Shown here: in pieces, positions 53,974 through 62,214 of the stretch
How positions within the stretch are numbered: the first letter of the stretch is position 1
How the letters are laid out: each line of letters opens with the position of its first letter
NCBI RefSeq assembly: GCF_037071985.1
Contig: NZ_JAXHDF010000003.1
Span: 310,001 to 374,000, forward strand
From: Pseudogracilibacillus sp037071985
GTDB lineage: Bacteria > Bacillota > Bacilli > Bacillales > Amphibacillaceae
Reading direction: 5' to 3'
Length of the DNA: 64,000 nt
Notes under the pieces: generated by a model
The model's input: the letters and a program-made list of their open reading frames with translations, nothing else
The model's database searches: none
Told to the model about the DNA's origin: nothing
Translations under genes and position numbers: made by a program

Positions 53974-54286
53974 TTAACAAAGAACATGGTTATTATTGTT
54001 TATTATTCTTCTCTTTATTTGCGATAGACGATCCACACATGTTTTAGTGCTAACATTAAAAGTTTCTTCGACTTCCCTAATTTTGTCTTCTGAATAAAAT
54101 CAATATGATCTAGCATGTGATAAGGCACTAGAGCATACTTGCTAAAGTTATTTGCATCTTTTTTCTGAACAAAGTTTAGACTTTCGGACATAGATGTTTG
54201 AAGTCCTGAATGGAATTCTACATGACCCAGTTCGTGAAAAAAGTGTTCTCTTTTTTCTACTTCTTCAATTCGAATAAGTTGTCAAG
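53974..54286 (-). pseudogene. ImmA/IrrE-type metallopeptidase remnant
   Basis: The minus strand translates to EHFFHELGHVEFHSG, which has the HExxH zinc motif, and then FSKYALVPYHMLDHIDF. A one-base frameshift near 54050 is needed before IREVEETFNVSTKTCVDRLS. This is the ImmA pattern of ICEBs1-type regulation, in which ImmA cleaves the repressor ImmR. The N-terminal part and any ImmR gene are missing. It was found by reading the strand; the frame is broken. Confidence 0.8.
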
Positions 54287-54319
54287 TGGTGAGTTTCTTA
54301 CTCTTGCTAAGAAAAAACG

Positions 54320-54577
54320 ATTTTCTTTTTTCTGACCCGTCTTTACAGAGAAGTTTATGCGAACCTTGATTCACTTTCCGTGACTCTTCAGGAAAATGAG
54401 CGAAAACGGGAGGAGTTTGAGCAATTGAGACAAGAATGGGCGGCAGGCGTCACCCATGACTTAAAGACTCCTTTATTTTATATCTCGGGGTATACGGATA
54501 TGCTTTTGTCGGATGAACATGAATGGAACGTAAACGAAAAGAGAGAGTTTTTGCAACTTATCCGAGATAGGGATTGA
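54320..54577 (+). pseudogene. Sensor histidine kinase fragment
   Basis: The frame reads FFLTRLYREVYANLDSLSV and then AAGVTHDLKTPLFYISGYTD, the H-box of a HisKA domain. There is no start, no ATPase domain and no upstream sensor. It is joined at ATAGGGATTGA (54568) straight into an integrase fragment, so it is cut by a deletion. Confidence 0.85.
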
Positions 54578-54912
54578 TGATTTTGTTTTTAGTTATGATG
54601 GAGCTCCAATGATTAAATCGACGCTAGCTAGAATTATTCAACGTTATGCAAAGCTCTCAAATGTTCATCGTATTCAAGCTAAAGGGCTCCGACATTCTCA
54701 TGCATCTTATCTCATTAATGAATTCAATATCTGTTTTAATTTTGTCAAAGCGTATGGGACATTCTAGTCCAGAAATTACATTAAAGCATTATTCACATAT
54801 GTGGTCAGGTGTAGACGAACTGATTACGGAAGAAATGACGGGCAATATTAACATACAGACCGCGAAAAAATCAGGTGTATCATTTAATGGTAATCAAGCA
54901 GTAAAAAAATAA
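54568..54912 (+). pseudogene. Integrase 3' fragment of a second ICE
   Basis: Closely matches 40886-41234 of the intact integrase, with HRIQAKGLRHSHASYLINE in one frame. A two-base deletion near 54727 shifts the frame, and the end continues as MGHSSPEITLKHYSHMW. The first two thirds are missing. Its att region follows. Confidence 0.92.
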
Positions 54913-54995
54913 GTTCCGCCAGAATCCCCGCCAAAATAAATTGAAGGTGTGATAAACGTTGATGTAACAATGTTTTGACGTCACCTGTAAACTTG

Positions 54996-55007
54996 GAGTG
55001 GGAGTAG
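54996..55007 (+). repeat. guaA-type core copy 4
   Basis: GAGTGGGAGTAG differs from the guaA end at two positions and lies at the same distance from the integrase fragment as core 2 from int. Confidence 0.7.
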
Positions 55008-55166
55008 ACTGCTAAATTTCGAATGATAAATTGCTGAAAAGGCAGTCGAATCAGTGGTTTGTACGTTGTCTGTTTGTATAGGATAACAGTTAATCCACAA
55101 CAATTGTATTTCAAAATAAGACTCTCTTTTATTCACATCATTTGTGGAAAAAGGAAGGTCTTTTTT

Positions 55167-55436
55167 ATGCCTAATATTACAGAGTTACTAGATGACTTTA
55201 AACTGAATCAACAAATTCTAGGGAGGAAGCCAAAATATATTGATATTTGTTCATGGCGACTTATTCATTGGAATGAATTTATGCAATTAGAACTTTCGAT
55301 TGAGGATGTAGAAGATGTACAAGCAATCCATATTAAAAAGTATATCCAACATCGTCAACAATTAGCGGAACGGGTCATTGTCATGTTTAATGATAGTGAA
55401 GTGAAACGAATAATATATGAAGTTCAAGAATTATAA
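55167..55436 (+). pseudogene. N-terminal fragment of a different tyrosine recombinase
   Basis: An 89-residue frame beginning MPNITELLDDFKLNQQILG with the SAM-like core-binding pattern (WRLIHWNEFM ... IHIKKYIQHRQQL). It jumps to VIVMFNDSEVKRIIYEVQE, which looks like the start of a catalytic domain. It then stops. The Arg, His and Tyr of the active site are absent. AAAGGAAGG lies before the ATG. Probably an internal deletion derivative; a short DNA-binding protein is the alternative. Confidence 0.65.
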
Positions 55437-55485
55437 AGCCTGCCTTTTAGCCCTTCCAAAAACGATAATAATCAAATCAAAAACA

Positions 55486-55511
55486 ACTCCCCAATCATGA
55501 ACTTGAGGAGT
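55486..55511 (-). terminator. Terminator of rarD
   Basis: ACTCCCCAA (55486) pairs with TTGAGGAGT (55503) with one mismatch. On the minus strand it is followed by a T-rich tract, downstream of the rarD stop. Confidence 0.65.
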
Positions 55512-55542
55512 CATCTTTAAAATGATAAGGCTACTGTTTTTA

Positions 55543-56469
55543 CTAATCGGAGCATTTTTTCCTTTGTGGAATTTTAAAGGAAAAATACTGCCTAAAGTTG
55601 AATTGTGAGACGGAAAAAATGGCGAGTGCTATCCAGATGAAGCCAAAACTAATAAGATGTAAAATAGTAAAGCTTTCACGAAAAATGAAAATGCCAACAA
55701 GCAACTGAAGGGTTGGATTTATATATTGGAGGAAGCCTAATGTTGATAAAGGAACATGTTGTGCACCTTTTGCAAACCATAACAATGGTAATGCTGTGAC
55801 GGCTCCCGCTCCTAAAAGCAATAGAGTTTCCACGAGTGAAATTCGACTGAGTGAACTGGTTCCTTCCACCTCAATGAAAACCAAAAAGGATAGTACTAGA
55901 GGCAAGATGAACATTGTCTCTAACGTAACTGAAACGATAGCATCTATTTTAACCATCTTTTTGACCAAACCATATAACGCAAATGATAAAGCAATTATTA
56001 GCGCAATCCAGGGGATTTGACCAAATTGAACCGACATGAGGAAAACGCCGACAGTGGCGGTAAATAGGGAGATGACCTTCCATCTGTTCAACCTTTCTTT
56101 TAAGATGATGACACCAAGTGCAACACTAAAAAGTGGATTGATGTAATACCCCAAGCTTGCTTCGATGACATGATTAGTTGTGACGGCCCATATAAATATA
56201 AACCAATTCGTACTGATGAGGAGCGCGGCAATGAACGTCCAAAAGACCATCTTCCCATGGACAAACACTTGTCTCACTTGCGGCCATCCCTTGATAAAAA
56301 ACAAGATGAACGAAGCAAAAACAAAAGACCATAGAATTCGATGAGCGAAGAGTTCATAAGTAGAGATCTCTCGCAAGAAATACCAGTAAATGGGAAGGAT
56401 GCCCCATGAGACAAACGAAGCAACCGTATACATCACACCAGTAGATTGGTCAGAAAGCTTTTTAATCAT
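55543..56469 (-). CDS. rarD: EamA family transporter RarD
   Basis: 308 residues with ten hydrophobic spans and the RarD features FVSWGILPIYWYFLREIST near the N-terminus and HVIEASLGYYINPLFSVALG near residue 105. RarD was linked to chloramphenicol resistance; its true substrate is unclear. GGAGG precedes the ATG. It is divergent from a LysR gene 119 bases away that probably controls it. Confidence 0.92.
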   Translation of the reverse strand: MIKKLSDQSTGVMYTVASFVSWGILPIYWYFLREISTYELFAHRILWSFVFASFILFFIKGWPQVRQVFVHGKMVFWTFIAALLISTNWFIFIWAVTTNHVIEASLGYYINPLFSVALGVIILKERLNRWKVISLFTATVGVFLMSVQFGQIPWIALIIALSFALYGLVKKMVKIDAIVSVTLETMFILPLVLSFLVFIEVEGTSSLSRISLVETLLLLGAGAVTALPLLWFAKGAQHVPLSTLGFLQYINPTLQLLVGIFIFRESFTILHLISFGFIWIALAIFSVSQFNFRQYFSFKIPQRKKCSD

Positions 56470-56588
56470 TTGAATTCCTCCTTAAGAAAGGTTTATCTAT
56501 ACGATAAAATAGTTCTTTTCATTTGTAAAACGAATGTTTATAATTGATTACATGAATAAAATTAATGTAAAGGCTAGGAGGGGTACCG

Positions 56589-57470
56589 ATGACCATTATT
56601 CAAATAGAAGTATTCCTAAAAGTAGTGGAAACCAAAAGCTTTACAAAAGCGGGAGATATCTTGGGGTTAACACAATCAGCAGTAAGTCATGCTATTGCAA
56701 ATCTTGAAGCTGCGTTGGGTTTCCAGCTAATCGTTCGGAATCGTTTGGGAGCCAAGGTTACTCCAAACGGAGAGATGATCGTTCCTTATATACGAAACAT
56801 CCTACAACAAATACAACTAATGAAATTGGAAGCAGAGGCGATCACCGGTCTGCAAAAAGGTAAAATTAGCATCGGAACGTTTGAGAGTGTTACGATCAAA
56901 TGGTTGCCTCATATTCTAAGGCGATTTAATCAACAATTTTCTCATATTGAAGTAGAATTGCGGGAAGGATCGTACGAGGAAATTGTTCAATGGCTTCAAA
57001 CAGGAACAGTGGATGTAGGCTTTATCTTAGAACAAGATAAAAGAATTGTAGATTTTTATCCGCTAAAAGACGACCGTTTAAAGTTGCTGCTTCCATCCAC
57101 CCATGAGCTAAGTAGGCATCAAAAAATATCGATACAACAGCTAAAATCAGATCCCTTTATTATGCCGTATAAAGGATGTGATGAACATGTACGAAAACTG
57201 TTTAAAAATCAAAACATAATACCAAACATAAAGTTTGTCATCAAGGATGTACACTCCATAGTTGCTATGGTTCAAGGGGGATTAGGGATTAGTATCATCC
57301 CCGAAATGACTCTCCCCGATCATCTTGATCAGATTTGTACAAAACACATTAGTGATGATGTCTATCGGACAATTGGAATCTCAGCTCCAGACTTTAAACA
57401 ATTATCACCTGCAGCTGAGAAATTTCTTGAACTAACAAAATTCTGGATTTCTCACAAATCCGATTTTTAA
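56589..57470 (+). CDS. LysR family transcriptional regulator
   Basis: 293 residues: HTH FTKAGDILGLTQSAVSHAIA (about 18-37) and a LysR substrate domain (about 90-285). It resembles the LysR protein at 47515 in layout and wording (SAVSHA, GTFESVTIKWLPHIL versus GTFASASSCLLPKLL), so the two may be paralogues. Divergent from rarD. AGGAGGGG lies before the ATG. The effector is unknown. Confidence 0.92.
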   Translation: MTIIQIEVFLKVVETKSFTKAGDILGLTQSAVSHAIANLEAALGFQLIVRNRLGAKVTPNGEMIVPYIRNILQQIQLMKLEAEAITGLQKGKISIGTFESVTIKWLPHILRRFNQQFSHIEVELREGSYEEIVQWLQTGTVDVGFILEQDKRIVDFYPLKDDRLKLLLPSTHELSRHQKISIQQLKSDPFIMPYKGCDEHVRKLFKNQNIIPNIKFVIKDVHSIVAMVQGGLGISIIPEMTLPDHLDQICTKHISDDVYRTIGISAPDFKQLSPAAEKFLELTKFWISHKSDF

Positions 57471-57608
57471 TCTTTATCACAATTAATAACGAAAATAAAC
57501 CCCTAAACAACATTCAATATTGAATGATCACTTCGTAAATAGTACTTCGTTGTTTATTGAAAAAAAGCATAAAATCTTCTCCGCCTAGATTCGGCTAAAC
57601 CGGTGAAG

Positions 57609-57885
57609 TAATTTGCATTTATTGCATTAAAATTGCGTTATTTTAATTTTTAATATCATATTATATGAGTTGATACTTCTTGAAAAATCTTTAAAATCAA
57701 AGATATTGCTCTATATCTAGCACCGTGAAAGTAGGTTGGGAATAAGAGCTAACTTGATTTGAAGTGGGAATGCCTATTTAAAGGCATTTATCCTACTCAA
57801 AAATGAAGAATATACATTAAAAATAATATAGTTCCCTACCAAAAACCCTACCAAGAAAAAATTTTGGTAGGGACTTTTGTTTTTT
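57609..57885 (+). repeat. 280-bp direct repeat copy B, containing a degenerate core
   Basis: Diverged partner of 46066-46345 in the same orientation, with the CCCTACCAA/TTGGTAGGG hairpin at 57846-57872 and a further TTTTGGTAGGGAAC at 57893. Confidence 0.75.
57734..57745 (+). repeat. Degenerate guaA-type core copy 5
   Basis: GGTTGGGAATAA matches 10 of 12 bases of the guaA core, at the place that corresponds to core 3 in repeat copy A. Confidence 0.5.
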
Positions 57886-57985
57886 CATTGAATTTTGGTA
57901 GGGAACATTTTTAGGCATCTAATAAATTAAGGATTGGATAGTTTGATACTTTAAATGTTCTAGATTTTTATTTACTTAAATTCAC

Positions 57986-58036
57986 TTGACAATCCACTAT
58001 ATCATGTAGTACATTTGTGTTACTACGAAATGTAGT
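57986..58036 (+). promoter_or_regulatory. Promoter and two operator dyads of the BlaI-M56 operon
   Basis: TTGACA at 57986 and TACATT at 58010 (18-base spacer). Dyad 1 (57996-58010) has ACTA/TAGT arms between the promoter elements. Dyad 2 (58022-58036) has perfect ACTAC/GTAGT arms just downstream. TACTACA/TGTAGTA-type dyads are the known BlaI/MecI binding sites. Confidence 0.7.
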
Positions 58037-58084
58037 GGATAGATTTATTATGGACGCATAATGAAAATTAAAGAGGTGTTCACT

Positions 58085-58459
58085 GTGAACAGGGTTCAAA
58101 AGTTATCGGATACTGAAATGGAAGTGATGGAGGTTATTTGGGAATGTACACCACCAGTTACTTCGACTGAATTATTACGTTTGTTTTCACAACGAGGAAA
58201 GGAGTGGAAGGGACAGACTATTTCCACGTTTTTGTCGCGTTTGGTGGATAAAGGAGCGTTGTCAGTTACAAGGCATGGTCGAGCAAACAAATATATACCC
58301 CGAATTTCGTTTGAAGATTACAAGCTTATGGAAACTAAAAGTGTACTGGATGGATTATACCAAGGCTCAGTAAAAAATTTAATTTCAGCTTTATATGATG
58401 GTGATAAACTTTCAAATCAAGATATTGAAGAACTTAAAAAATGGTTCTCGGAAAAGTAG
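58085..58459 (+). CDS. BlaI/MecI/CopY family repressor
   Basis: A 124-residue winged-helix repressor: KLSDTEMEVMEVIWECTPP at the start, then the HTH and wing WKGQTISTFLSRLVDKGALS. The family is cleaved or released on a signal from an M56 sensor peptidase. GTG 58085 follows GAGGTG; ATG 58061 has no ribosome site. The M56 gene follows after 9 bases. Confidence 0.9.
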   Translation: MNRVQKLSDTEMEVMEVIWECTPPVTSTELLRLFSQRGKEWKGQTISTFLSRLVDKGALSVTRHGRANKYIPRISFEDYKLMETKSVLDGLYQGSVKNLISALYDGDKLSNQDIEELKKWFSEK

Positions 58460-58468
58460 GTGGTGTTT

Positions 58469-59644
58469 ATGAGTATGATGATTCAACTACTTTTTGCCCT
58501 GACTGTTACAGGAAGCATCATTGTTGTTTGCCTTTTTGTACTGCGCCTATTATTACCAAATGCTAATTCCGTTAGATGGCACTATAGAATAGGGAAGATG
58601 GCTATTGTTTTTTTCTTTCTACCTATAGGACTTCTTCTTCAATGGATTTGGTCGTTTCTCCCTTTGAGTGCGCATACATCCGTATCAGATTTGGAGGAAT
58701 GGAATTCGATTGTATCGAATGTTTCTCTTTGGCAATTCACACCATCTAGTGTTTCTACTGACATTTCGATTATTCTTTTAGTTATATGGGGAATGGGAGT
58801 GGTAGCTTTTGCTGGATGGCAGGTATACTCTTATCTTAGATTTTTAAAGAAAATACAACATACTTGTACTCCTGTTTCCCAGTATACGGAGATAGCTAAA
58901 CAGCTTGTTTTGATACAGGGCGCTCTTGGTATTAAAAAGAATGTTGGTCTTGCTTACAGTCCAGTTATTCAGAGTCCTATTCTGGTAGGTTTGAGGAAAC
59001 CGACTATTTATCTCCCGCAGGAGAATAGTGCAGGTGTGGATATGTCTATGGTCTTACATCATGAGTTGATTCATTTGAAACATAATGATTTATGGATTAA
59101 AGTGCTTGTGTTAGGCGCAAATGCTTTGCATTGGTTTAATCCTTTAATTTATGTTCTTCGTAGGTATATTCATAAATTGAGTGAACTATCTTGTGATGAA
59201 GAGGTAGTCAAAGACATGTCTTATGCCGAGAGAAAGCGTTATGGCGAAACGATTTTAAACGTAATAGGAGATTCAAAAGAATTGCCTGTTCGATTCTGTT
59301 CTTCTTTATCCAGTGACGGTAAGCAATTAAAAAGGAGATTGATTAAGATGATGAATGTGAAAAAAATGAAAAAGCGTACCAAGATAATTTCATTAACAGC
59401 AATGATTGCCGTTGGAATAATTGGTACGTCTACAGCTGTTTATACGTATGCAGGTGGTGTAATAGAACGAAATGATAAAGCAATAGCAGTAAATTCTAGT
59501 AATGAGAGTAAAGAACAAGCAGAAGGAGGTTCCTATGAATTAGTTTCGGTAAAATTATCTGATGAACCGAAATTCTCAAAAGAGGAATGGAAAAAAATTC
59601 TTAAACAAATCGAAAAAAATGAAGTTATTTTAGAAGAGGAATAA
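58469..59644 (+). CDS. M56 family (BlaR1-like) membrane metallopeptidase
   Basis: 391 residues: four N-terminal membrane spans, the zinc motif HHELIHLKHND (about residue 195) and SELSCDEEVVKDMSYAERKRYG. A fifth span near 305-325 is followed by only about 65 soluble residues. The penicillin-binding sensor domain of BlaR1 is therefore missing. It probably senses something else and inactivates the BlaI-type repressor. ATG 58469 is behind AGGTGG. No beta-lactamase gene is adjacent. Confidence 0.88.
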   Translation: MSMMIQLLFALTVTGSIIVVCLFVLRLLLPNANSVRWHYRIGKMAIVFFFLPIGLLLQWIWSFLPLSAHTSVSDLEEWNSIVSNVSLWQFTPSSVSTDISIILLVIWGMGVVAFAGWQVYSYLRFLKKIQHTCTPVSQYTEIAKQLVLIQGALGIKKNVGLAYSPVIQSPILVGLRKPTIYLPQENSAGVDMSMVLHHELIHLKHNDLWIKVLVLGANALHWFNPLIYVLRRYIHKLSELSCDEEVVKDMSYAERKRYGETILNVIGDSKELPVRFCSSLSSDGKQLKRRLIKMMNVKKMKKRTKIISLTAMIAVGIIGTSTAVYTYAGGVIERNDKAIAVNSSNESKEQAEGGSYELVSVKLSDEPKFSKEEWKKILKQIEKNEVILEEE

Positions 59645-59914
59645 CGAAAATATGTTGTGCTTTTGTTGTTATGGTAGTTAATTACTCATGGCTATTAATC
59701 CATTCCAGCACCTTTTTTCTTGTTCTTCCAAGAAAACCGACTCCATTCATTGATCTAACAAATTAAAAAGGTATTCGGATTGTAGTGTGGAACTCATATG
59801 TTAAAATAGAATAATAAATCAGTAAGATAGTCCTTTGTTCCACAAACGGGCCATTTATTGGCAAATGCTTTACTGATAAGGTGTAAAAATTAAAGATAAG
59901 AGGATGTACGTGAT

Positions 59915-60094
59915 ATGACTATGAGTATTATTGTAATTGCATCTGCATTTATATGGATTGCTGCGATTTATGAACTAATCAAACCTTCAAAGAAGCAGAA
60001 TAACCGAAAAATCATTATTTTAACCTCTTTTGGTACTTTATCCACACTAATTATTACTATCTCACTTTTTCAGGGATTCCCATTTTTCCATTAA
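59915..60094 (+). CDS. Small two-span membrane protein
   Basis: A 59-residue frame with AGAGGATG upstream and two spans (about 3-20 and 33-52) separated by a basic loop KPSKKQNNRK. It follows the BlaI-M56 pair on the same strand after 270 bases. No family is recognised. It may be the target gene of the repressor or a chance frame. Confidence 0.5.
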   Translation: MTMSIIVIASAFIWIAAIYELIKPSKKQNNRKIIILTSFGTLSTLIITISLFQGFPFFH

Positions 60095-60245
60095 CGGGTG
60101 TGATTGTGGAGTAAACAGGATAGCACTTTCTTTCATTATTCTTATGTGCTGTTCTGTTTTTGTTTTTATATTTTAAGAATCGGTTATTTATTATTTTCCA
60201 TACTGTTTTCCGAATACCCATTAAAAAAGTGTGAGTAACCAAAAC

Positions 60246-60632
60246 ATTACACTTGAATAGTTGCTTTTTATAAACATTCCTAAATATATATTCAGCACAT
60301 GGTACAATCACTTTATATCTTACATAATCACTAATGGCTTCCCCCTTATTTCCAAAAGCTGTCCAGCCCTCTGGTAATCCCATCAAACTTTCACATTCTA
60401 ATGGGGTAAGTTATCGTATATAACCTTCTTTTTCTTTCCCCTCATACCCAAAAGAAAAGATATTAACTGAACCAGCTAGTAAAGTGGGAAAGGCTTATTT
60501 GTATTTGAAGAAAAAGCTCCCATGACGATTTCCAAAACAGAGATAATTGGATATGTTCCATTTGTTGCACACCTCATTTCCTCAATAATTCGTATTGCAT
60601 GATAAGTTTTGGAATTAGTAACAGAATTCAAC
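60246..60632 (-). pseudogene. Broken C5 DNA methyltransferase
   Basis: On the minus strand, VTNSKTYHAIRIIEEMRCAT then VLEIVMGAFSSN recalls motif VI (ENVPGAFSSN) of phage-type C5 methylases. After a stop and a gap the sequence resumes as LTPLECESLMGLPEGWTAFG then ISDYVRYKVIVPCAEYI. This is motif IX-X with the usual GNA lost. The catalytic PCQ region and target domain are missing. Confidence 0.75.
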
Positions 60633-61098
60633 AAATATTTGATTAGGTGCAAATTGCACTATTTTATTCGATACAGTTTGTTTGTTTTTATAAACCTATA
60701 AAACAATTATGACGGAATCTTACTCCTCCACAACCGAGCCATATTGTGAAGTATAGTCATATTGATATCGGGTAAATTAATTTAATGCAAAGATCCATTT
60801 AAGTCCAAGATTATAAATGGGTGGCTTTCTGATATGTAGGTACAAATAAAAAAACACTTTGGTAAATAGGATAATTTAGGGTGTCTGTTATAAAGCTGAC
60901 TGTATAAACGGCAGCTTCAGTGCGTTAATGGTATTTATTACTAACGGATTTATTCGACGTAGTTGGCTAGTAAAATGTCGCCCTTTGCTAGTTACAAGGC
61001 TACATTGAATAGGTAAAATAATATCTGTCTCGTTAACTAGGCAGAACACAATCACAACCAAAACTAGTGAATGTGAGATAGCTAAAGGAGGACCCATA
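60633..61098. other. Intergenic region upstream of the AraC gene
   Basis: No gene seen. A hairpin AAGCTG/CAGCTT lies at about 60892-60918. The composition shifts to higher GC toward the AraC gene. It probably contains the AraC promoter. Confidence 0.4.
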
Positions 61099-62100
61099 AT
61101 GAAGTCTAATACTCGTATTAAAATCCCGGCAGGATTTTGGGCAGGCATACACCAATTAGGGATTGCCCCTCAAGACGTGGCTCGAAAAGCACAACTACCG
61201 CTCACCATTATTACTGATCCAGTTGTCACCAACGACCAATATTTCGCGATTTGGGAGGCATATTCGGATCTTATTGATGACATTGCCAAAGGAATTATCA
61301 AGCTTACGACTGTCTTTGAAACAGCACATTACCCACCTGCAGTCTTAGCGACTTACCATGCTCGTGACTACCGTGACGCGCTAAACCGAATGGCACGGTA
61401 CAAACAAATGTGTCCCCCTGAAAGCTTACGTATCACCGAGGGAGATGAGAACTGTACAATTGAACTAGATTGGTTGAATACTGAGCAATCGGGTCCACCT
61501 ATGCTGGTTGGAATCACTCTGGCATTTCTCTTGGAGCTTGGACGTCGAGGCACAGGTCAACCGTTAATAGCGAAATTTGTCGAGTTTACGCAGTCGATGG
61601 GCGACATACAGGCACTTGAAGCTTACTTCGGCTGCCAAATACGAATTGGTGCAAATAGTAACAGGTTAACATTACATCGGAGAGATCTGGACCTCCCTTT
61701 TGTCTCTTACAACGAAGAGTTGCTGAAGATTCTGACTCCCGTCTTGGACAAATCGTTGGATGAGCAGCAAAGCAGTCGCTCAATTACCGAAATGGTCAAA
61801 TGGATCTTAAAACGTAGCTTATCAGGGGGGCGCCCTGACATTCAGACTGTCTCAAGTGAGTTGGGAATGAGCGATCGTACCTTGCAGCGACGTCTTACTG
61901 ACGAAGGCACGAGCTTCAAGCATCTTTTGACACAAGTCCGACATGAGTTGGCACGAGAGTACTTGGCAGACCCAGCGTTCGATATTAAAGAGGTAGCCTT
62001 CATGATTGGATATGAAGACCAGAACTCGTTCTACCGTGCCTTCCGTATTTGGACAGGTGATACTCCCTTTAATTGGCGTACTAAACATTTAGGTACTTAA
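61099..62100 (+). CDS. AraC family regulator (OruR/ArgR-like, with Arabinose_bd-type N-terminus)
   Basis: 333 residues. The N-terminal domain (about 10-190) is of the type seen in OruR and virulence regulators (WAGIHQLGIAPQDVARKAQLP). The C-terminal AraC HTH pair is in VSSELGMSDRTLQRRLTDEG and IKEVAFMIGYEDQNSFYRAF. AAGGAGG lies before the ATG. Base composition is clearly richer in G+C than its neighbours, and such regulators are commoner in Proteobacteria; both suggest transfer. It may control the SDR gene that follows. Confidence 0.88.
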   Translation: MKSNTRIKIPAGFWAGIHQLGIAPQDVARKAQLPLTIITDPVVTNDQYFAIWEAYSDLIDDIAKGIIKLTTVFETAHYPPAVLATYHARDYRDALNRMARYKQMCPPESLRITEGDENCTIELDWLNTEQSGPPMLVGITLAFLLELGRRGTGQPLIAKFVEFTQSMGDIQALEAYFGCQIRIGANSNRLTLHRRDLDLPFVSYNEELLKILTPVLDKSLDEQQSSRSITEMVKWILKRSLSGGRPDIQTVSSELGMSDRTLQRRLTDEGTSFKHLLTQVRHELAREYLADPAFDIKEVAFMIGYEDQNSFYRAFRIWTGDTPFNWRTKHLGT

Positions 62101-62214
62101 TCGATAAATTGGATTTGGCTTAGAATTAATTTTTTCACATTCTTACACTAATTATTACCTCAAAGGGTAGAAGCGTATTTATTAAAATCATAAAAGGTAA
62201 AGGAGAAATCTATT

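Larger units (their letters stand above)
46204..55007 (+). mobile_element. Remnant of a second Tn916-type element with cargo
   Basis: Between core copies 3 and 4 lie an orf7-like fragment, a KTR protein, an orf15-like pseudogene, an ImmA pseudogene, a kinase fragment and an integrase 3' fragment with its att. They are mixed with an MFS/LysR pair and a WYL/VOC pair. The gene order is scrambled relative to the intact ICE, so several events are needed. The boundaries are inferred from the cores. Confidence 0.55.
54568..55007 (+). repeat. Integrase 3' end plus att, direct repeat copy B
   Basis: Same orientation as 40886-41329. It includes the arm-type pair at 54914-54937 and the core at 54996. 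Confidence 0.8.
57471..58084. other. Intergenic region with repeat copy B, core copy 5 and the BlaI operator
   Basis: No gene seen. It begins with a worn left-end-like motif TTCTCCGCCTAGATTC (57577-57592), similar to the ICE left end at 15441. The 280-bp repeat and the BlaI-type promoter follow. Confidence 0.55.

Noticed and set aside
60057..60386. A 109-residue intact protein on the minus strand
   Set aside because: Only its first third is methylase-like and it lacks motif X residues; the rest is low-quality sequence beyond the breakpoint, so it is treated as part of a pseudogene.
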